The notes under the pieces were generated by a model. It ran no database searches, had not been told where the DNA came from, and saw nothing but the letters and a program-made list of their open reading frames with translations. Of a DNA stretch of 64,000 bases, positions 1 to 10,500 are shown piece after piece. Each line of letters opens with the position of its first letter. Position 1 is the first letter of the stretch. The stretch covers positions 1 through 64,000 of the forward strand of contig JAUNPJ010000009.1 of NCBI GenBank assembly GCA_030536755.1, in the 5' to 3' direction. Position numbers and translations under genes: made by a program. The DNA comes from Eubacteriales bacterium (GTDB lineage: Bacteria > Bacillota > Clostridia > Lachnospirales > Lachnospiraceae).

Positions 1-2078
1 TATGCCCGCCCCATCCCTCTGGAAGAAATTGCTTGAATTGCCTTTCGTGTAAACATTTGATTTACTATTTTATCATTATTAGCTCTTATTACAAGTGACA
101 TCTTCCAATATTTACATTTACTTGAATCTATTATTTTATTAATAACCCTAGGTAGCAACTCTGTTTGATCACTAAATAGAGGCAAACATAGCTTATCCAA
201 GGTAATAAGAAAACAAAAGCATTTCTTATATACAGCATCACTACTATATATAGTATAAGTCATGCTTTTCCCGGTATTTAAATTAAACGGTAAATTTCTT
301 TCTTCTTTGCAATCACTTTTAAAAAAATCTTGACCTAGTTCTTCCCTTTGCCTCACTATAATCCGACGTGTATTATATTCATTTTCATAGTAATTCAAAT
401 CGGAATATTCATTAGGAATATTCCATCTCCCAACCCTATAACACAAATTTAAATAACCTAGATAAGATGAATATATATCATCTGACAACTTCATCTGGGC
501 TAATTCTGCTGAACATTCATTAAGAATTTTATTTGCTATGTCATCTTCCGATAGTTGCTTGTACAGACCGGCTTTTTTCACCTTATATTCAAAACTATTT
601 TCTTCAATTTTTGTAATTAAAACCTTTGCTTCTTCATATCTGAAATTCTCTATTTCACTTTTAATCTTTTCTATTATCATTTCATTTTTATACCATGGTA
701 TCCTATTAACATGTTCTTCGAATTGATGCATTTTTTTCTCATAATCCGATTTTCTACCATCTATCCTATACATCTCTAATAAATATAGCTCAATCTCTAT
801 TATGGATTTCAATACATTATCAGGCAAAGCAGATATTTCTTCAAAATTTTTACAAATTTCCTCTAAGAAATCTGCACTTGCATCATCTAAAACTACCGAA
901 CATTTTCTTAAAATTTTGATGACATTGCTAATTGTTTTTACAGGACACTCTTCCTTACATTTCCTTAATAATATTTGGAAATGATCAGAAAAATAGTTTT
1001 CATATTTTTTCCGTATCTCTTCTGGAAGCAAAATATAAGGTTGCATCCACTTCATTACTTTATCCGAATATTCTTCCATAGTACGAATATACTCTATCTT
1101 ATCTTTGGGGTTCCAGAACATATCTTCTCTTGAATATGGCCTATTCTGATAAATGTCTACATCTTCATCTTCCTGAAATCTTTCCAACAAATTCAAAAAC
1201 TCCGAAATAGCTGTATAATGTTTATTCTCATCTTTCTCATCAGTCAAATCACTAATGTCAACAATCGTAATCTGTTTATTTTCCAATAATTTTCTTTCTG
1301 GTTCACTTAAATTTTCATAGATACCAATAAGGTAAATCTTTGGGCAATATTCCCCCATATTATCCCTAAGCCAGCCTAACCAACTTTGAAAATTGGGATC
1401 ATCACCAGAAAATCCAATCAAACATAATCTTGTTTCTAGCATAGCTTGTTGAACCGTATTTACCATTGCTGGATATTTAATAGGATAAGTACGATAATCC
1501 TCATCACAAATTACATATGGCTTTATTTGTGGAATACTACCATGTAATTTAACAATTCTAGGTTTTATGCTTCCCGGTAAATCATTTTGAGAATATACAA
1601 TTTTATAATTACTCTCACGAAAAATCAAATCAGAGGTTCGTTCTAATAAAGTATCGTAATTTGTAGTAAATATATCTGCCCAACATAATCTCAATAACTT
1701 CTTATGTATTTCACCTGGAAAAAATAAATCATCTGCAATAGCTTCTTCTATTAGATGATTAATTTTATTTCTATCAAAATTTGCAATATATTCTTCAGCC
1801 AATTTTGTAACATTTTTTCCAGAAGTCTTTATAATACGCTGACGTTCCCACTCCTTTTTTTGCTTTTCATCCCACTTCTCAGATTCTGGATATAACTCGC
1901 AATACATCCTCTCTGCCAACTCGCTCCAATTAGGCGGTTGAATATTTAGCATTCCTTTACTTTTTGCATTTTTTGAAAATCCAGCCCCTATCATTACAGA
2001 TGCAGCTCCAAATCTTCGAGGATTCTTAAGTCGTAATGCAATTTCCTTAATATATGAATAAATCAATTCTTTCCCCAC
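1..2078 (-). CDS. SIR2-domain protein, probable NAD-consuming defence effector (3' end outside window)
   Basis: The frame is open from a GTG at 2078 to the left edge, about 692 codons, so the C-terminus is missing. GGAG 8 bases upstream supports the GTG; the nearby ATG at 2094 soon hits a stop. Residues 31-38 read GAGFSKNA (Rossmann nucleotide-binding loop), 138-142 TTNYD, 177-181 KLHGS with the likely catalytic His179, and 222-230 GFSGDDPNF. Together these are the signature of SIR2-like domains that cleave NAD. From about residue 290 the protein becomes charged and helical, TPR-like, without a recognised enzymatic domain. SIR2 proteins of this layout are established abortive-infection effectors. 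Its place downstream of BREX suggests an antiphage role, which is inference. It could also be an ordinary NAD-dependent deacylase-like protein, but the motif set and the large C-terminal part argue against that. Confidence 0.85.
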   Translation of the reverse strand, partial: MGKELIYSYIKEIALRLKNPRRFGAASVMIGAGFSKNAKSKGMLNIQPPNWSELAERMYCELYPESEKWDEKQKKEWERQRIIKTSGKNVTKLAEEYIANFDRNKINHLIEEAIADDLFFPGEIHKKLLRLCWADIFTTNYDTLLERTSDLIFRESNYKIVYSQNDLPGSIKPRIVKLHGSIPQIKPYVICDEDYRTYPIKYPAMVNTVQQAMLETRLCLIGFSGDDPNFQSWLGWLRDNMGEYCPKIYLIGIYENLSEPERKLLENKQITIVDISDLTDEKDENKHYTAISEFLNLLERFQEDEDVDIYQNRPYSREDMFWNPKDKIEYIRTMEEYSDKVMKWMQPYILLPEEIRKKYENYFSDHFQILLRKCKEECPVKTISNVIKILRKCSVVLDDASADFLEEICKNFEEISALPDNVLKSIIEIELYLLEMYRIDGRKSDYEKKMHQFEEHVNRIPWYKNEMIIEKIKSEIENFRYEEAKVLITKIEENSFEYKVKKAGLYKQLSEDDIANKILNECSAELAQMKLSDDIYSSYLGYLNLCYRVGRWNIPNEYSDLNYYENEYNTRRIIVRQREELGQDFFKSDCKEERNLPFNLNTGKSMTYTIYSSDAVYKKCFCFLITLDKLCLPLFSDQTELLPRVINKIIDSSKCKYWKMSLVIRANNDKIVNQMFTRKAIQAISSRGMGRA

Positions 2079-2517
2079 AATACTGCGCCTCCATGTATTT
2101 TATACCTACCTTCTCATCTGGTTTCTTAAGATTCTAACTTATGCTATTTTAATAAATCCCTGATAACACATTTATCAGAAAAATAATACCTCCACAACTA
2201 TTGATGATAAATTCCAAATAACCAATCAATTGTATTATAGTAAGCACTGCCGGTGTCATGACAACCGGCTTATTTCCATTGCCCGTCCTCCTGTTCGATT
2301 TATGGAAATAGATCAGGGAAATTTCCCTGGTTCTCTCTGATTTTTCTAATTTTATTTTTTCTTCACTTAACCGTATTTCGATACTTTGCTACACTTATAC
2401 ATGGAAAGATATACCCAAACAACCGAACATAAAGTTATCCTACTGTTGTAAACCAAACAAATTGCAACTGTTTTTTTGTACCTATTTTTACCTGATCAAA
2501 AAAAATGAGGAATACAA
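2079..2517. other. Intergenic region with hairpins and a perfect palindrome
   Basis: No convincing gene is present. A GCCGGT/ACCGGC hairpin lies at 2249-2254 and 2264-2269. An ATTTCCAT/ATGGAAAT inverted pair surrounds 2273-2310. A perfect 16-bp palindrome, CAGGGAAATTTCCCTG, occupies 2314-2329. The region immediately precedes a mobC-like stub, the usual place for an oriT in mobilizable elements, so these may be oriT-associated dyads. Terminator or MITE debris is equally possible. Confidence 0.4.
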
Positions 2518-2751
2518 ATGGCAAAATCTGCATTTCTCCGGAAACTGGTGCTTTATGGATTTATCTATGATGTGGACTATTCTCAGATCCGGGAAATGAA
2601 TGCCTTAATTAGAAATATCGGTGAAAATTTAAACCAGATTGCCAAACGAATGTTTATTGTACCTGCCCCTTATGTTCAAATTCTTATCTGTATAGATCTC
2701 CGGAACAACATTATTTTCAAAGTACCGTCTTATATTTCTAACTACAACTGA
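2518..2751 (+). pseudogene. Truncated MobC-like mobilization protein
   Basis: ATG at 2518 has GAGGA 5-6 bases upstream. The first 44 residues match the relaxosome accessory MobC style: FLRKLVLYG, then IREMNALIRNIGENLNQIAKR, the helical segment found before the C-terminus of MobC proteins. After about base 2650 the reading frame continues into unrelated sequence (the antisense strand of the neighbouring ORF) and stops at 2751. A normal MobC is longer and does not have this tail. I read it as the 5' end of a mobilization gene cut by a recombination joint near 2650. It marks the surroundings of the defence genes as former mobilizable-element DNA. Confidence 0.6.
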
Positions 2752-2949
2752 ATTGTCTACCCCATCCCGAATTCCCTGTGGTATGCTCTGTGCTCCATGA
2801 TACCAATCCCTAGCTTCAGTTCGGGATATCGTATAAGGTTTGCCCCATCTATTCTTTACGGAAGGATAATTGACGATGGAATTCAACAGAAGAACAACCA
2901 TAGTATGCATACCAATGATGAATAGTTTAAAGTTCCCATAAAACGTCAC
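2629..2949 (-). CDS. Unrecognised ORF directly downstream of brxL
   Basis: An open frame of 106 codons from GTG 2949, or about 93 from an internal ATG, starts 15 bases after the brxL stop on the same strand. No start has a proper Shine-Dalgarno. The conserved-looking part is in the middle, with NRWGKPYTISRTEARDWYHG and a basic RNIRRYFENN segment. The last nine codons overlap the mobC stub antisense, so the 3' end looks like a fusion to foreign DNA. It may be the remains of a gene once transcribed with the BREX operon, or a fragment of a mobile-element gene. I do not recognise a family. Confidence 0.35.
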   Translation of the reverse strand: MTFYGNFKLFIIGMHTMVVLLLNSIVNYPSVKNRWGKPYTISRTEARDWYHGAQSIPQGIRDGVDNSVVVRNIRRYFENNVVPEIYTDKNLNIRGRYNKHSFGNLV

Positions 2950-2964
2950 TTCCTTTGCTACGGT

Positions 2965-4992
2965 TTATTCTATCCCTAAGGCCTTGATCACAGCATCCTC
3001 CGGGCTGCTGTAGAATGAAATCTGAAACTTTGCAAACAACTCTGTCGGCACAGTCGGAATATCCGCTGCACTGCTCATCGGGATCAGCACCCGCTTCGCA
3101 CCTGCGTCAAACGCAACTTGAAGCGTGGATGCCAGTTCTTCCACACGGTTTATTGTTCCGCCTATGCTCATGGATCCCAGCACGCATAGCTGCGGCAGAA
3201 CCGGCCTATCCAGCGCCACGCTACAATAAGCGACCATAACAGGCAGTGAAATATTGCTGTCCAGTCCGACTCCCTGGCAATCCTGAATATGCATCAAATA
3301 GTCCTTATTATCCGTGGAGATTGATGCACTGATCTGTTTAGCATTTGCTCTAAAATAATTCTGAGCCGTTTTCACAGATTCTTTTGTTTCCTTTGCGCTC
3401 TGCATTCCGGTCACATCAAATTTGCCGCCACCATTTGTCATAGTGCTTTCAAGCTTGAAGAGTCCCATCATACCATTCGTACCATTGGCAACTGTATATA
3501 CGTGTCCCGGCTTTCCGGTACCTTCCGGAATCAGTTTGCCACCTCCCTGTTCCAGTACCGGCACACAAACCTCTTCCATATTGGAGTTTCGAATGTATGA
3601 AAGCTGAACATCATAAAACTCCATCCCACCAATCTTCTTCAGCTGTTCTTTGACTCTTCTGCGTCCTTCGATTGCATACTTCAGTATTTCTTCCATGTCT
3701 TCTTCCGTATATTTCTCATCCGGATAAATCAACTTTGTAAGACCCGAAACCATCTTTCTGACTGCGATAGTATCTCTCTGATTAAGACATCTTCCAAGCT
3801 TGAAGAATTTATCGAACGCATCGGTCTCCGCTACCTTTCGCATTTCACGCATAAACTCAGCAAAGTAGTCCGAGATAAAGCCATAATTATCTGTGAAATA
3901 TTCCGGACGCATCTTCGGTATCTCCCATCCCGGAATATAGCAATGCATCCTGTCAAAGAATGCGCTGTCAATCATGGCATCCGGGAACGGTTCAAACAGA
4001 TGAGAAGTCTTAAGCAAATAATCTACACTCTGATTGATATTACCTACAAATACCATCGAGGCATTCGCCTGTATAGCATCTTTTCCCCTAGCAAAGGATC
4101 CGGATGCCATATAATCCTTCATGATTTGAACTCCATCTTTGTCCTTAAAGTTGATACCGGCCACCTCATCAAAGGCAACACAATCCCAAAGACCTACAAG
4201 ACCAACCTGCCGCCTTCCCATGTTATAGAAAAGGTTCGCAACCGTTGTCTGTCCGCCGGATATCAGGATAGAATTCGGAGACAGTTCCTTGTAAATATGC
4301 GACTTACCGGTACCTCTCGGGCCCAGTTCGCAGATATTCACATTGTTCTCCACTAGCGGAACCAGCCTTGTCAGCAAATGCCACTTCACACGGTAATCAA
4401 ACTGTGTGGGTTCCATACCACAAGATCTGAGCAGCAAGTCAATCCACTCTTCTTTTGTAAACTGACTCCTGGCATCGATAATTTCATTCTTATCCAGATT
4501 CGGCATCTGAATAGGCGTGATCTCATTGATAATGAACGGACTATTCTTCTTCTCATCCTCATTGTAGAAATATGTGAGATCTACAATACACCAGATGCCT
4601 CCGGCAAGAAGCTTCTCAAATGAACGAACATACTTCGGATGTACATATATCCCCTTAATGCCAAGGAACAGGAAATCAGCTTCATACTGATCAGTCCTCT
4701 CATTCAGCTTGACGCTAACCTTATCGATGACCGTATGATTTCCCTCTTCCTTTATCCGGGCTTTGATCTTCTCCGCTTCATCCGGACGAACGTAATTGTC
4801 AGTAAGAATCCTTTTTACCTGCTCAATTCCCGCCTCGACCTCACTCTCATCATCAGATGTACAATAATTACCAAGCAGATATTCCAGTACGTAAGTCGGC
4901 ACGTTCGCACTGTCTTTAATCTTCTTGGTAGCTCCCTTCGGAACCACCCGCCCCGAAAAGACCTCGAATACTTTTTTATCTAATTGATCCAT
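2965..4992 (-). CDS. brxL: BREX ATPase/Lon-like protein BrxL
   Basis: This 675-residue protein is the last recognised gene of the BREX operon. Walker A GPRGTGKSH is at residues 224-232 and Walker B VAFDEVAG at 272-279, giving an AAA+ module. The C-terminal 105 residues resemble a Lon protease domain: a possible nucleophile Ser582 in NISLPV, VLGSMSIGG, and Lys633 in DAGAKRVLIP. BrxL proteins form DNA-binding rings and are required for phage exclusion in type I BREX. Whether the Lon-like part is a protease is uncertain, because the usual GPSAG context of the serine is not kept. It begins 15 bases after the pglZ stop, consistent with cotranscription. Confidence 0.93.
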   Translation of the reverse strand: MDQLDKKVFEVFSGRVVPKGATKKIKDSANVPTYVLEYLLGNYCTSDDESEVEAGIEQVKRILTDNYVRPDEAEKIKARIKEEGNHTVIDKVSVKLNERTDQYEADFLFLGIKGIYVHPKYVRSFEKLLAGGIWCIVDLTYFYNEDEKKNSPFIINEITPIQMPNLDKNEIIDARSQFTKEEWIDLLLRSCGMEPTQFDYRVKWHLLTRLVPLVENNVNICELGPRGTGKSHIYKELSPNSILISGGQTTVANLFYNMGRRQVGLVGLWDCVAFDEVAGINFKDKDGVQIMKDYMASGSFARGKDAIQANASMVFVGNINQSVDYLLKTSHLFEPFPDAMIDSAFFDRMHCYIPGWEIPKMRPEYFTDNYGFISDYFAEFMREMRKVAETDAFDKFFKLGRCLNQRDTIAVRKMVSGLTKLIYPDEKYTEEDMEEILKYAIEGRRRVKEQLKKIGGMEFYDVQLSYIRNSNMEEVCVPVLEQGGGKLIPEGTGKPGHVYTVANGTNGMMGLFKLESTMTNGGGKFDVTGMQSAKETKESVKTAQNYFRANAKQISASISTDNKDYLMHIQDCQGVGLDSNISLPVMVAYCSVALDRPVLPQLCVLGSMSIGGTINRVEELASTLQVAFDAGAKRVLIPMSSAADIPTVPTELFAKFQISFYSSPEDAVIKALGIE

Positions 4993-5007
4993 GAACCTAT
5001 GCCTCCT

Positions 5008-7536
5008 TTAGAACATCTTGAACTGCAGAATGTCTATGGTAAACTGTTCGCATTCTATATATTCATCCGCCTTTGCGATATTCTTCAAAATCAGGTAATA
5101 CCGTTTGCTGCGATCAAACTCGATATTCATGAGATTGAAGCGGATCTTCGTGCTTCTTGCATCCACATCATCACTTTCTGACGCTGCAACGAAACGATAT
5201 TCTCCGGATACCTTATTTCCATTTTCATCCACAAGATAAGTCTCACATGTAATGGCCTGCTTTCGTTCCTCAACCTTCTCGTACTGCTCAAATTCCAGTG
5301 TGAAGCTTCGATTCGTGATTTTCCTAGTAATACTCTTAAGGCGTACACCGACCGGCGCAACAGCCTCTTTATTACTTGCAGCTCGGAGCTCTCCTAGATG
5401 GATGACCGGAACGATGATCTCCTGCAGGGAGGCACCGCCATGCATATACTGAAGCCCGCCGCCCTGTGTCTTAAACAGATCATACCCATAAGGCGAAATA
5501 ACCTTATATTCTCCATCCGAAACATTTTCCAGCGTAAACTCCACAGTGTACGGAATTTGAAGAGATTTATCATCGGTCAGCACATAACGCTTGGATGCCT
5601 CTATAGGATGAAGAGACACAACATTGCTGTATTTCTGGGCTTCCTCCACCTCATTACGGCGATACAGGAAGCCGTGGTCTGCAGTTACATAAAAATTGGA
5701 AATCTGCAGATTGTTGTACAGCTTTCTGATAAGAGTTAGGATTTCATCCACAGCTGTCTGTGCCACATCAAAAACCTTGCTCTCATTATGCTCGCCGGCA
5801 TTATCTATCACATTATGGTAGATATAAACCAGTGACTTATCCGCCATATAAGAGCGAAGCTCGTTCTTAGACATCTTATTAATGTTCTCATACTGGATTG
5901 CCGCATAAGATGGTTTCTTATTCTTCAGGATGGCATCTCTGGCTGCTGTATCCGCTGTGGACTGCTCATCAACCGTCACCAGCTTATTGACATACGCCAT
6001 AATCCTGTGCGGAAGAAGCGAAGCCATTCCAAATCTTGTCTCAGAAGGCAGCGGAGAAATTGCAAACTTAATCTCTTCATTTCCCTTCAGGATGGTATCT
6101 GTTTTCATCTTCTCATACAGTTCCCTGCCTATCTCATAGCGGAAGCCATCTGAAATGATGACGAAACACTTCTTATAATTCTTGTTCTGTACTTCCTGAT
6201 AGAAGTTCCTCGACATCTTGATACCCGGGAAGTCCCAGTTACCCTGTTCCTTAAGTGCATCGCTAAACGCTTTTCCAAGCGGATCCAGAAATTTACTCTG
6301 ATACGCTACTTCCACCATACGCATCAGGTCTTCCATCTCTGATATCGGATTCTCCAGCTGATTATAATTGGCACATATCCGGCGATAGTATGTATCTACC
6401 AGATAGTAACTCTCTGTATAGTTCTGAACATAATCCATTGCCAGCAGTCCCGTAGAGATTGGTTTTTCCAGTTTCTTATAAAACGCCATTACAGAGCTTA
6501 AGATGGCATATTCACAACTGTGCGCATCGTACCACATGGAATTCAAACGGTCGGATATCACACGCTCAAAAGTATTATAATCCAAGCTTCCATTCACAAG
6601 GCTGGCAGAAATCTTCTTAATGATATCAATATCAATACATTCAAAGATATCCGCTGCCTGTACACAAGTAATGTCTCGTGATACCAACAACCCCTCAATT
6701 TTCAGATCCGTTGCCACATCAAGCTGCAGGGACTTATATCGCTTATCTGCCTTGATCTTATCAACAAAGAACTTTGCGTCCATCTGGCCAGGGCCCTTGA
6801 TTTTGAACTGCTCGTAAAAATATGGCAGTGCATCAAACTCTGCCTTCTGTTCCAGAAGTGCTGTAAACATAAACCGTTTGATTAGCATCTCGATCTTCTG
6901 ATTGCCCTCATAATTGTAGTAGCGGCAGATTTCATCCCAGAAATATTCTTCAAAACCGAACTTCTTAATGTCTGTATACTTACTTGATTCAGAATTATCG
7001 AAGACTAACTCTGTCAACACACTTTCAATGGATCTGGAAGATGCCCTTACCAACACACACATCATCGCCATGCGAAAATCCGCAGGCTTCATCTCATTAT
7101 TCACTGTCACATAATTTGACAGTCTCTTCGTTCTACTCTCTGCATCAAAAAACTTGGAATGCCATTCGATCACGCGGCGAATATCTGTATTGGTCAGGTT
7201 CATACGGCGCATAGTTAGCGCAACCGCATCCGCATAGTATTCTTCACTGTACATCAAAACATCCAACAGCCAGTTCTCATTATCTGCTGGTTTTTCTGAC
7301 GGAATATATACCAGAATATCTGACGTCAAATCATCATTTTCTATTGTTTTTTTAATGGCAAACTCATTTTTGTCGCAGACAAGTACCCTACAACAATCAT
7401 ATCTGTCAGCTGCGATATCCTCTTTAAAGTTTGCCGGAGGATCGTACCAGAAAATGATTTTGCGACCTCTGGTTCCTTTTTGACCAAACAGCTTTACAAT
7501 TTCTTTTCTGGCCTCCTGATAATCTATACTTGCCAT
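5008..7536 (-). CDS. pglZ: BREX phosphatase-fold protein PglZ
   Basis: The protein has 842 residues. The alkaline-phosphatase-superfamily PglZ core is visible as ISDGFRYE at 461-468, PSETRFGMASLLPH at 497-510 (likely nucleophile Thr500), YHNVIDNAGE at 573-582 and TADHGF at 618-623. These supply the metal-binding Asp/His set typical of PglZ. The first 450 residues are the family's helical N-terminal part, and the last 150 are predicted beta-rich. PglZ is the hallmark gene of BREX systems, although its substrate is unknown. It follows pglX by 13 bases and precedes brxL by 15. Nothing suggests damage. Confidence 0.95.
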   Translation of the reverse strand: MASIDYQEARKEIVKLFGQKGTRGRKIIFWYDPPANFKEDIAADRYDCCRVLVCDKNEFAIKKTIENDDLTSDILVYIPSEKPADNENWLLDVLMYSEEYYADAVALTMRRMNLTNTDIRRVIEWHSKFFDAESRTKRLSNYVTVNNEMKPADFRMAMMCVLVRASSRSIESVLTELVFDNSESSKYTDIKKFGFEEYFWDEICRYYNYEGNQKIEMLIKRFMFTALLEQKAEFDALPYFYEQFKIKGPGQMDAKFFVDKIKADKRYKSLQLDVATDLKIEGLLVSRDITCVQAADIFECIDIDIIKKISASLVNGSLDYNTFERVISDRLNSMWYDAHSCEYAILSSVMAFYKKLEKPISTGLLAMDYVQNYTESYYLVDTYYRRICANYNQLENPISEMEDLMRMVEVAYQSKFLDPLGKAFSDALKEQGNWDFPGIKMSRNFYQEVQNKNYKKCFVIISDGFRYEIGRELYEKMKTDTILKGNEEIKFAISPLPSETRFGMASLLPHRIMAYVNKLVTVDEQSTADTAARDAILKNKKPSYAAIQYENINKMSKNELRSYMADKSLVYIYHNVIDNAGEHNESKVFDVAQTAVDEILTLIRKLYNNLQISNFYVTADHGFLYRRNEVEEAQKYSNVVSLHPIEASKRYVLTDDKSLQIPYTVEFTLENVSDGEYKVISPYGYDLFKTQGGGLQYMHGGASLQEIIVPVIHLGELRAASNKEAVAPVGVRLKSITRKITNRSFTLEFEQYEKVEERKQAITCETYLVDENGNKVSGEYRFVAASESDDVDARSTKIRFNLMNIEFDRSKRYYLILKNIAKADEYIECEQFTIDILQFKMF

Positions 7537-7549
7537 AACATGCCTCCGA

Positions 7550-10500
7550 TTACTTTAACGGGGAAAGTAGGTCTTTTTTTACCTTTGTTCCACTGTCTGT
7601 TACTATCTCAATGCCCTGAAATTTGACATAATTTGTCTTCACACCATCATCCAGATCAATGGAAATATACTGATTCGCCATATGATCCAGAACCTGTCCA
7701 TATTCGATGGCTTCGTTATATGCTGCCGCTAGGTTCTGACGCAGCTTTTCAAGCTTCAGTTTGTCACGTCCTTCAGCATGAGCAATTCTTCCGTTCAACT
7801 CATCAAGTTCATTTTTCTTGCGCGTAGACTCCGGAAGGAAATATTTGCCGTTGATTCTAGCAAGCGTATCCTCATTGTATCTATGCATATAGATCAGGCA
7901 CTTGAATCCATCCTTCTTTCCGCTGGTAAAAAGCCAATAAATCGGTCTCTTCTGATATACCTTCAAGTGATCGGCATAGAAACCATCATTCAGATAACGG
8001 TTCAGCGCTTCTTCTGAAGATTCATTATTGTTCTTTCCAAGGGCCTCGGCGATAAAGTCAATATTCTGTCTATAGGTGTCTTCTCCATATATCTGCTTGA
8101 TTAGTTTGATCAGAACTGTAGTAAGGCCATCCTCCATCCCAATGCCATTATAGATAGGAATGATACCGTCATAGTCCGGCTGATAGGTAACGTACTTTGA
8201 TGCGTCCCAGTCACCGCCAGCATAAGCCAATCCTGGAACGTCCAAGGAGTACCTTCCCATAGCAACACCCACAAGGTATGAAATCAAAGAGCGAATATCA
8301 CGTTCCTTATCTGCAAGGCGTATTGTTACATCTTCCACCTCAGGAGTAAGTTCATCATGCAAACCATAGATGTCAATAAAAATACGATTGAGTTCCTCTT
8401 CATTAGCCTTCAACTGCGCATGGCGTTTATTACATTCCCCTTCCCACAATAAGTAACTGGCTTCAATAGGACTGCCAATCGCTTCACTCTCTCCATAATA
8501 GTTCGCTATATTCTTAACAGAAAAAGAACCTCCATCATGAGCATATGCACCACCAAGCCTAAGAAATGGATGCATCGGAAAATCCCATGATTTTTCAAAA
8601 GAATCCCAATCCGCCTTACTAATATCAACATTTGCTTTTGCTAGCTGACTGGTTATTTGCATTCCCTCAGTAGTATACGGCACCAATAAAATATCCCGTA
8701 TGTTAAGATTCGTGGTCGGATTAATGACCTGTAGTATTTTAGACATCACCTTAGAGTTAAGTAGTCCCAAGGTATGCCACATTTCATCTGGATTATCAGG
8801 GAAATAACTTGATCCAGAGACATCACATAGGAAGCCTTTTTCTACATACCTAAAAGCCATATCTGACATAGAAATCAATGACCACGTAATGCCATTTCTG
8901 AAAAAATAGGGACGATTCTCAGTTCTTGATCGAACTAACGAATCACCATTATTAAACCAATGTATCACATAATCTTGATTCCCAGCCCATTTTCTATGAG
9001 TCCCTCCTTTTACATACGGATAGTATGTATTCGATTCTTTTAAAACCTCATAGTCACATTCCCCAAATGTTATGTTATCGTAACTTACCTCATGCCAGAG
9101 TTTTAACATTACATCAACATTTCCCGTGATTATACCTTGAAATGAATAACCTTTTTTCTCTAATGCTGAATTCTTAAAACACTCGCGCATTCTATCAGAG
9201 ATCCAGTATGCGGTTGGCGCATCCGTAATACAAAAAAATTCTTCGTAACCTGATTTATATCTTTTTTCCCCAGAAAGAAAGCTGATTCTTTTTGCTTCCT
9301 CATTCTCCCCATCTACCAATCTACAATAAACACCTTTATAATTTGGAATGTGAACATTTCGCATAATAAATGCAGTTGTTTGAACTCTTTCTCCAGGAAT
9401 GCTATCAAAGGCATGCTTTCCCAAATGAGCCATCGTAACTATTTCCATAGTATTAAATAAATTCCTTCGTAAATCAGCATAACTAGAAATAAACATCCAA
9501 CTATGCATATTTATCATAGCTATAAATCCATTAATCTTCGTACAGTTTGTTTCCATAAACATTGCAAACATATCTGTTTTGCTGTTCGGATAATTTTTAG
9601 TAGCAAATTCACTCACAGACGCTTCCATGGACGAAATTGGCCTGTACGGAGGATTCGTAATCATCACATCATATTTAGCTAATAGGATCTTTGCCTGATT
9701 GGAAAGCTCCCTAAGCCGCTTCATTCCTGCATTGAGAAACTCCAGATTGAATAGGTTAGAAACTGTATTCTTCGATACCTTATCCAGTGCTCCGTCCAGA
9801 CATGCAAAATCAATCGGCTTCACTTTCAACAGTGACCCGATGGTTTTCCCATTTTCAAATGTATCAACCAAGTATGTGATTAGATTCATCTCCTCATCAT
9901 TCAGGAGATTCAAGTCCTTAAGCTGCTTGCGATAGCCCAACTCTTTCAGCATTTGAGAATCCTGCAGTTCATACACATGTGGTGTCTCATAATACTGCTC
10001 ATTAAAAAACCGATTGTTAACACTCCTTGCCTTCATAATCAAGGCAAAGGAGGCCAACTGTACTGCACGTTTATCTACGTCCAATCCCACCAGATTGTTC
10101 TTCAGAATCAGTGTAGGTATATCTCTTTTCTGATAACCACGCTCTTCATACATCTTAAAAAGCAGGTCGAATACATACACCAAAATATGGCCGGAACCAC
10201 AACAAGGCTCGATAATACGAATTTCCTCTGGATTCACATTCTTATATTTAATCTTATCGATTTTTTTCTGAACTTCCTCTGTCTGTTCTGCATCCTCGAC
10301 ATAGTATTTCATTTCAGAGCGAAGTGCAGAACTCGGATAGCTTTCAAGCCACAGTCTTCCCACGGAGTTCTGCGCCATATATCTCACGATCCAGTCCGGT
10401 GTAAAGAGCTGTGTGACTGCCGGCAGCGTATCCTTCGTGATGGTTTTCTTCGAAGCATAGACGGCATGTTTCTTTGATGAGATATAGAATTGATACATCC

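Noticed and set aside
9953-10477. 174-codon plus-strand ORF inside pglX
   Set aside because: It is antisense to a conserved methyltransferase, has low-complexity composition and no ribosome site.
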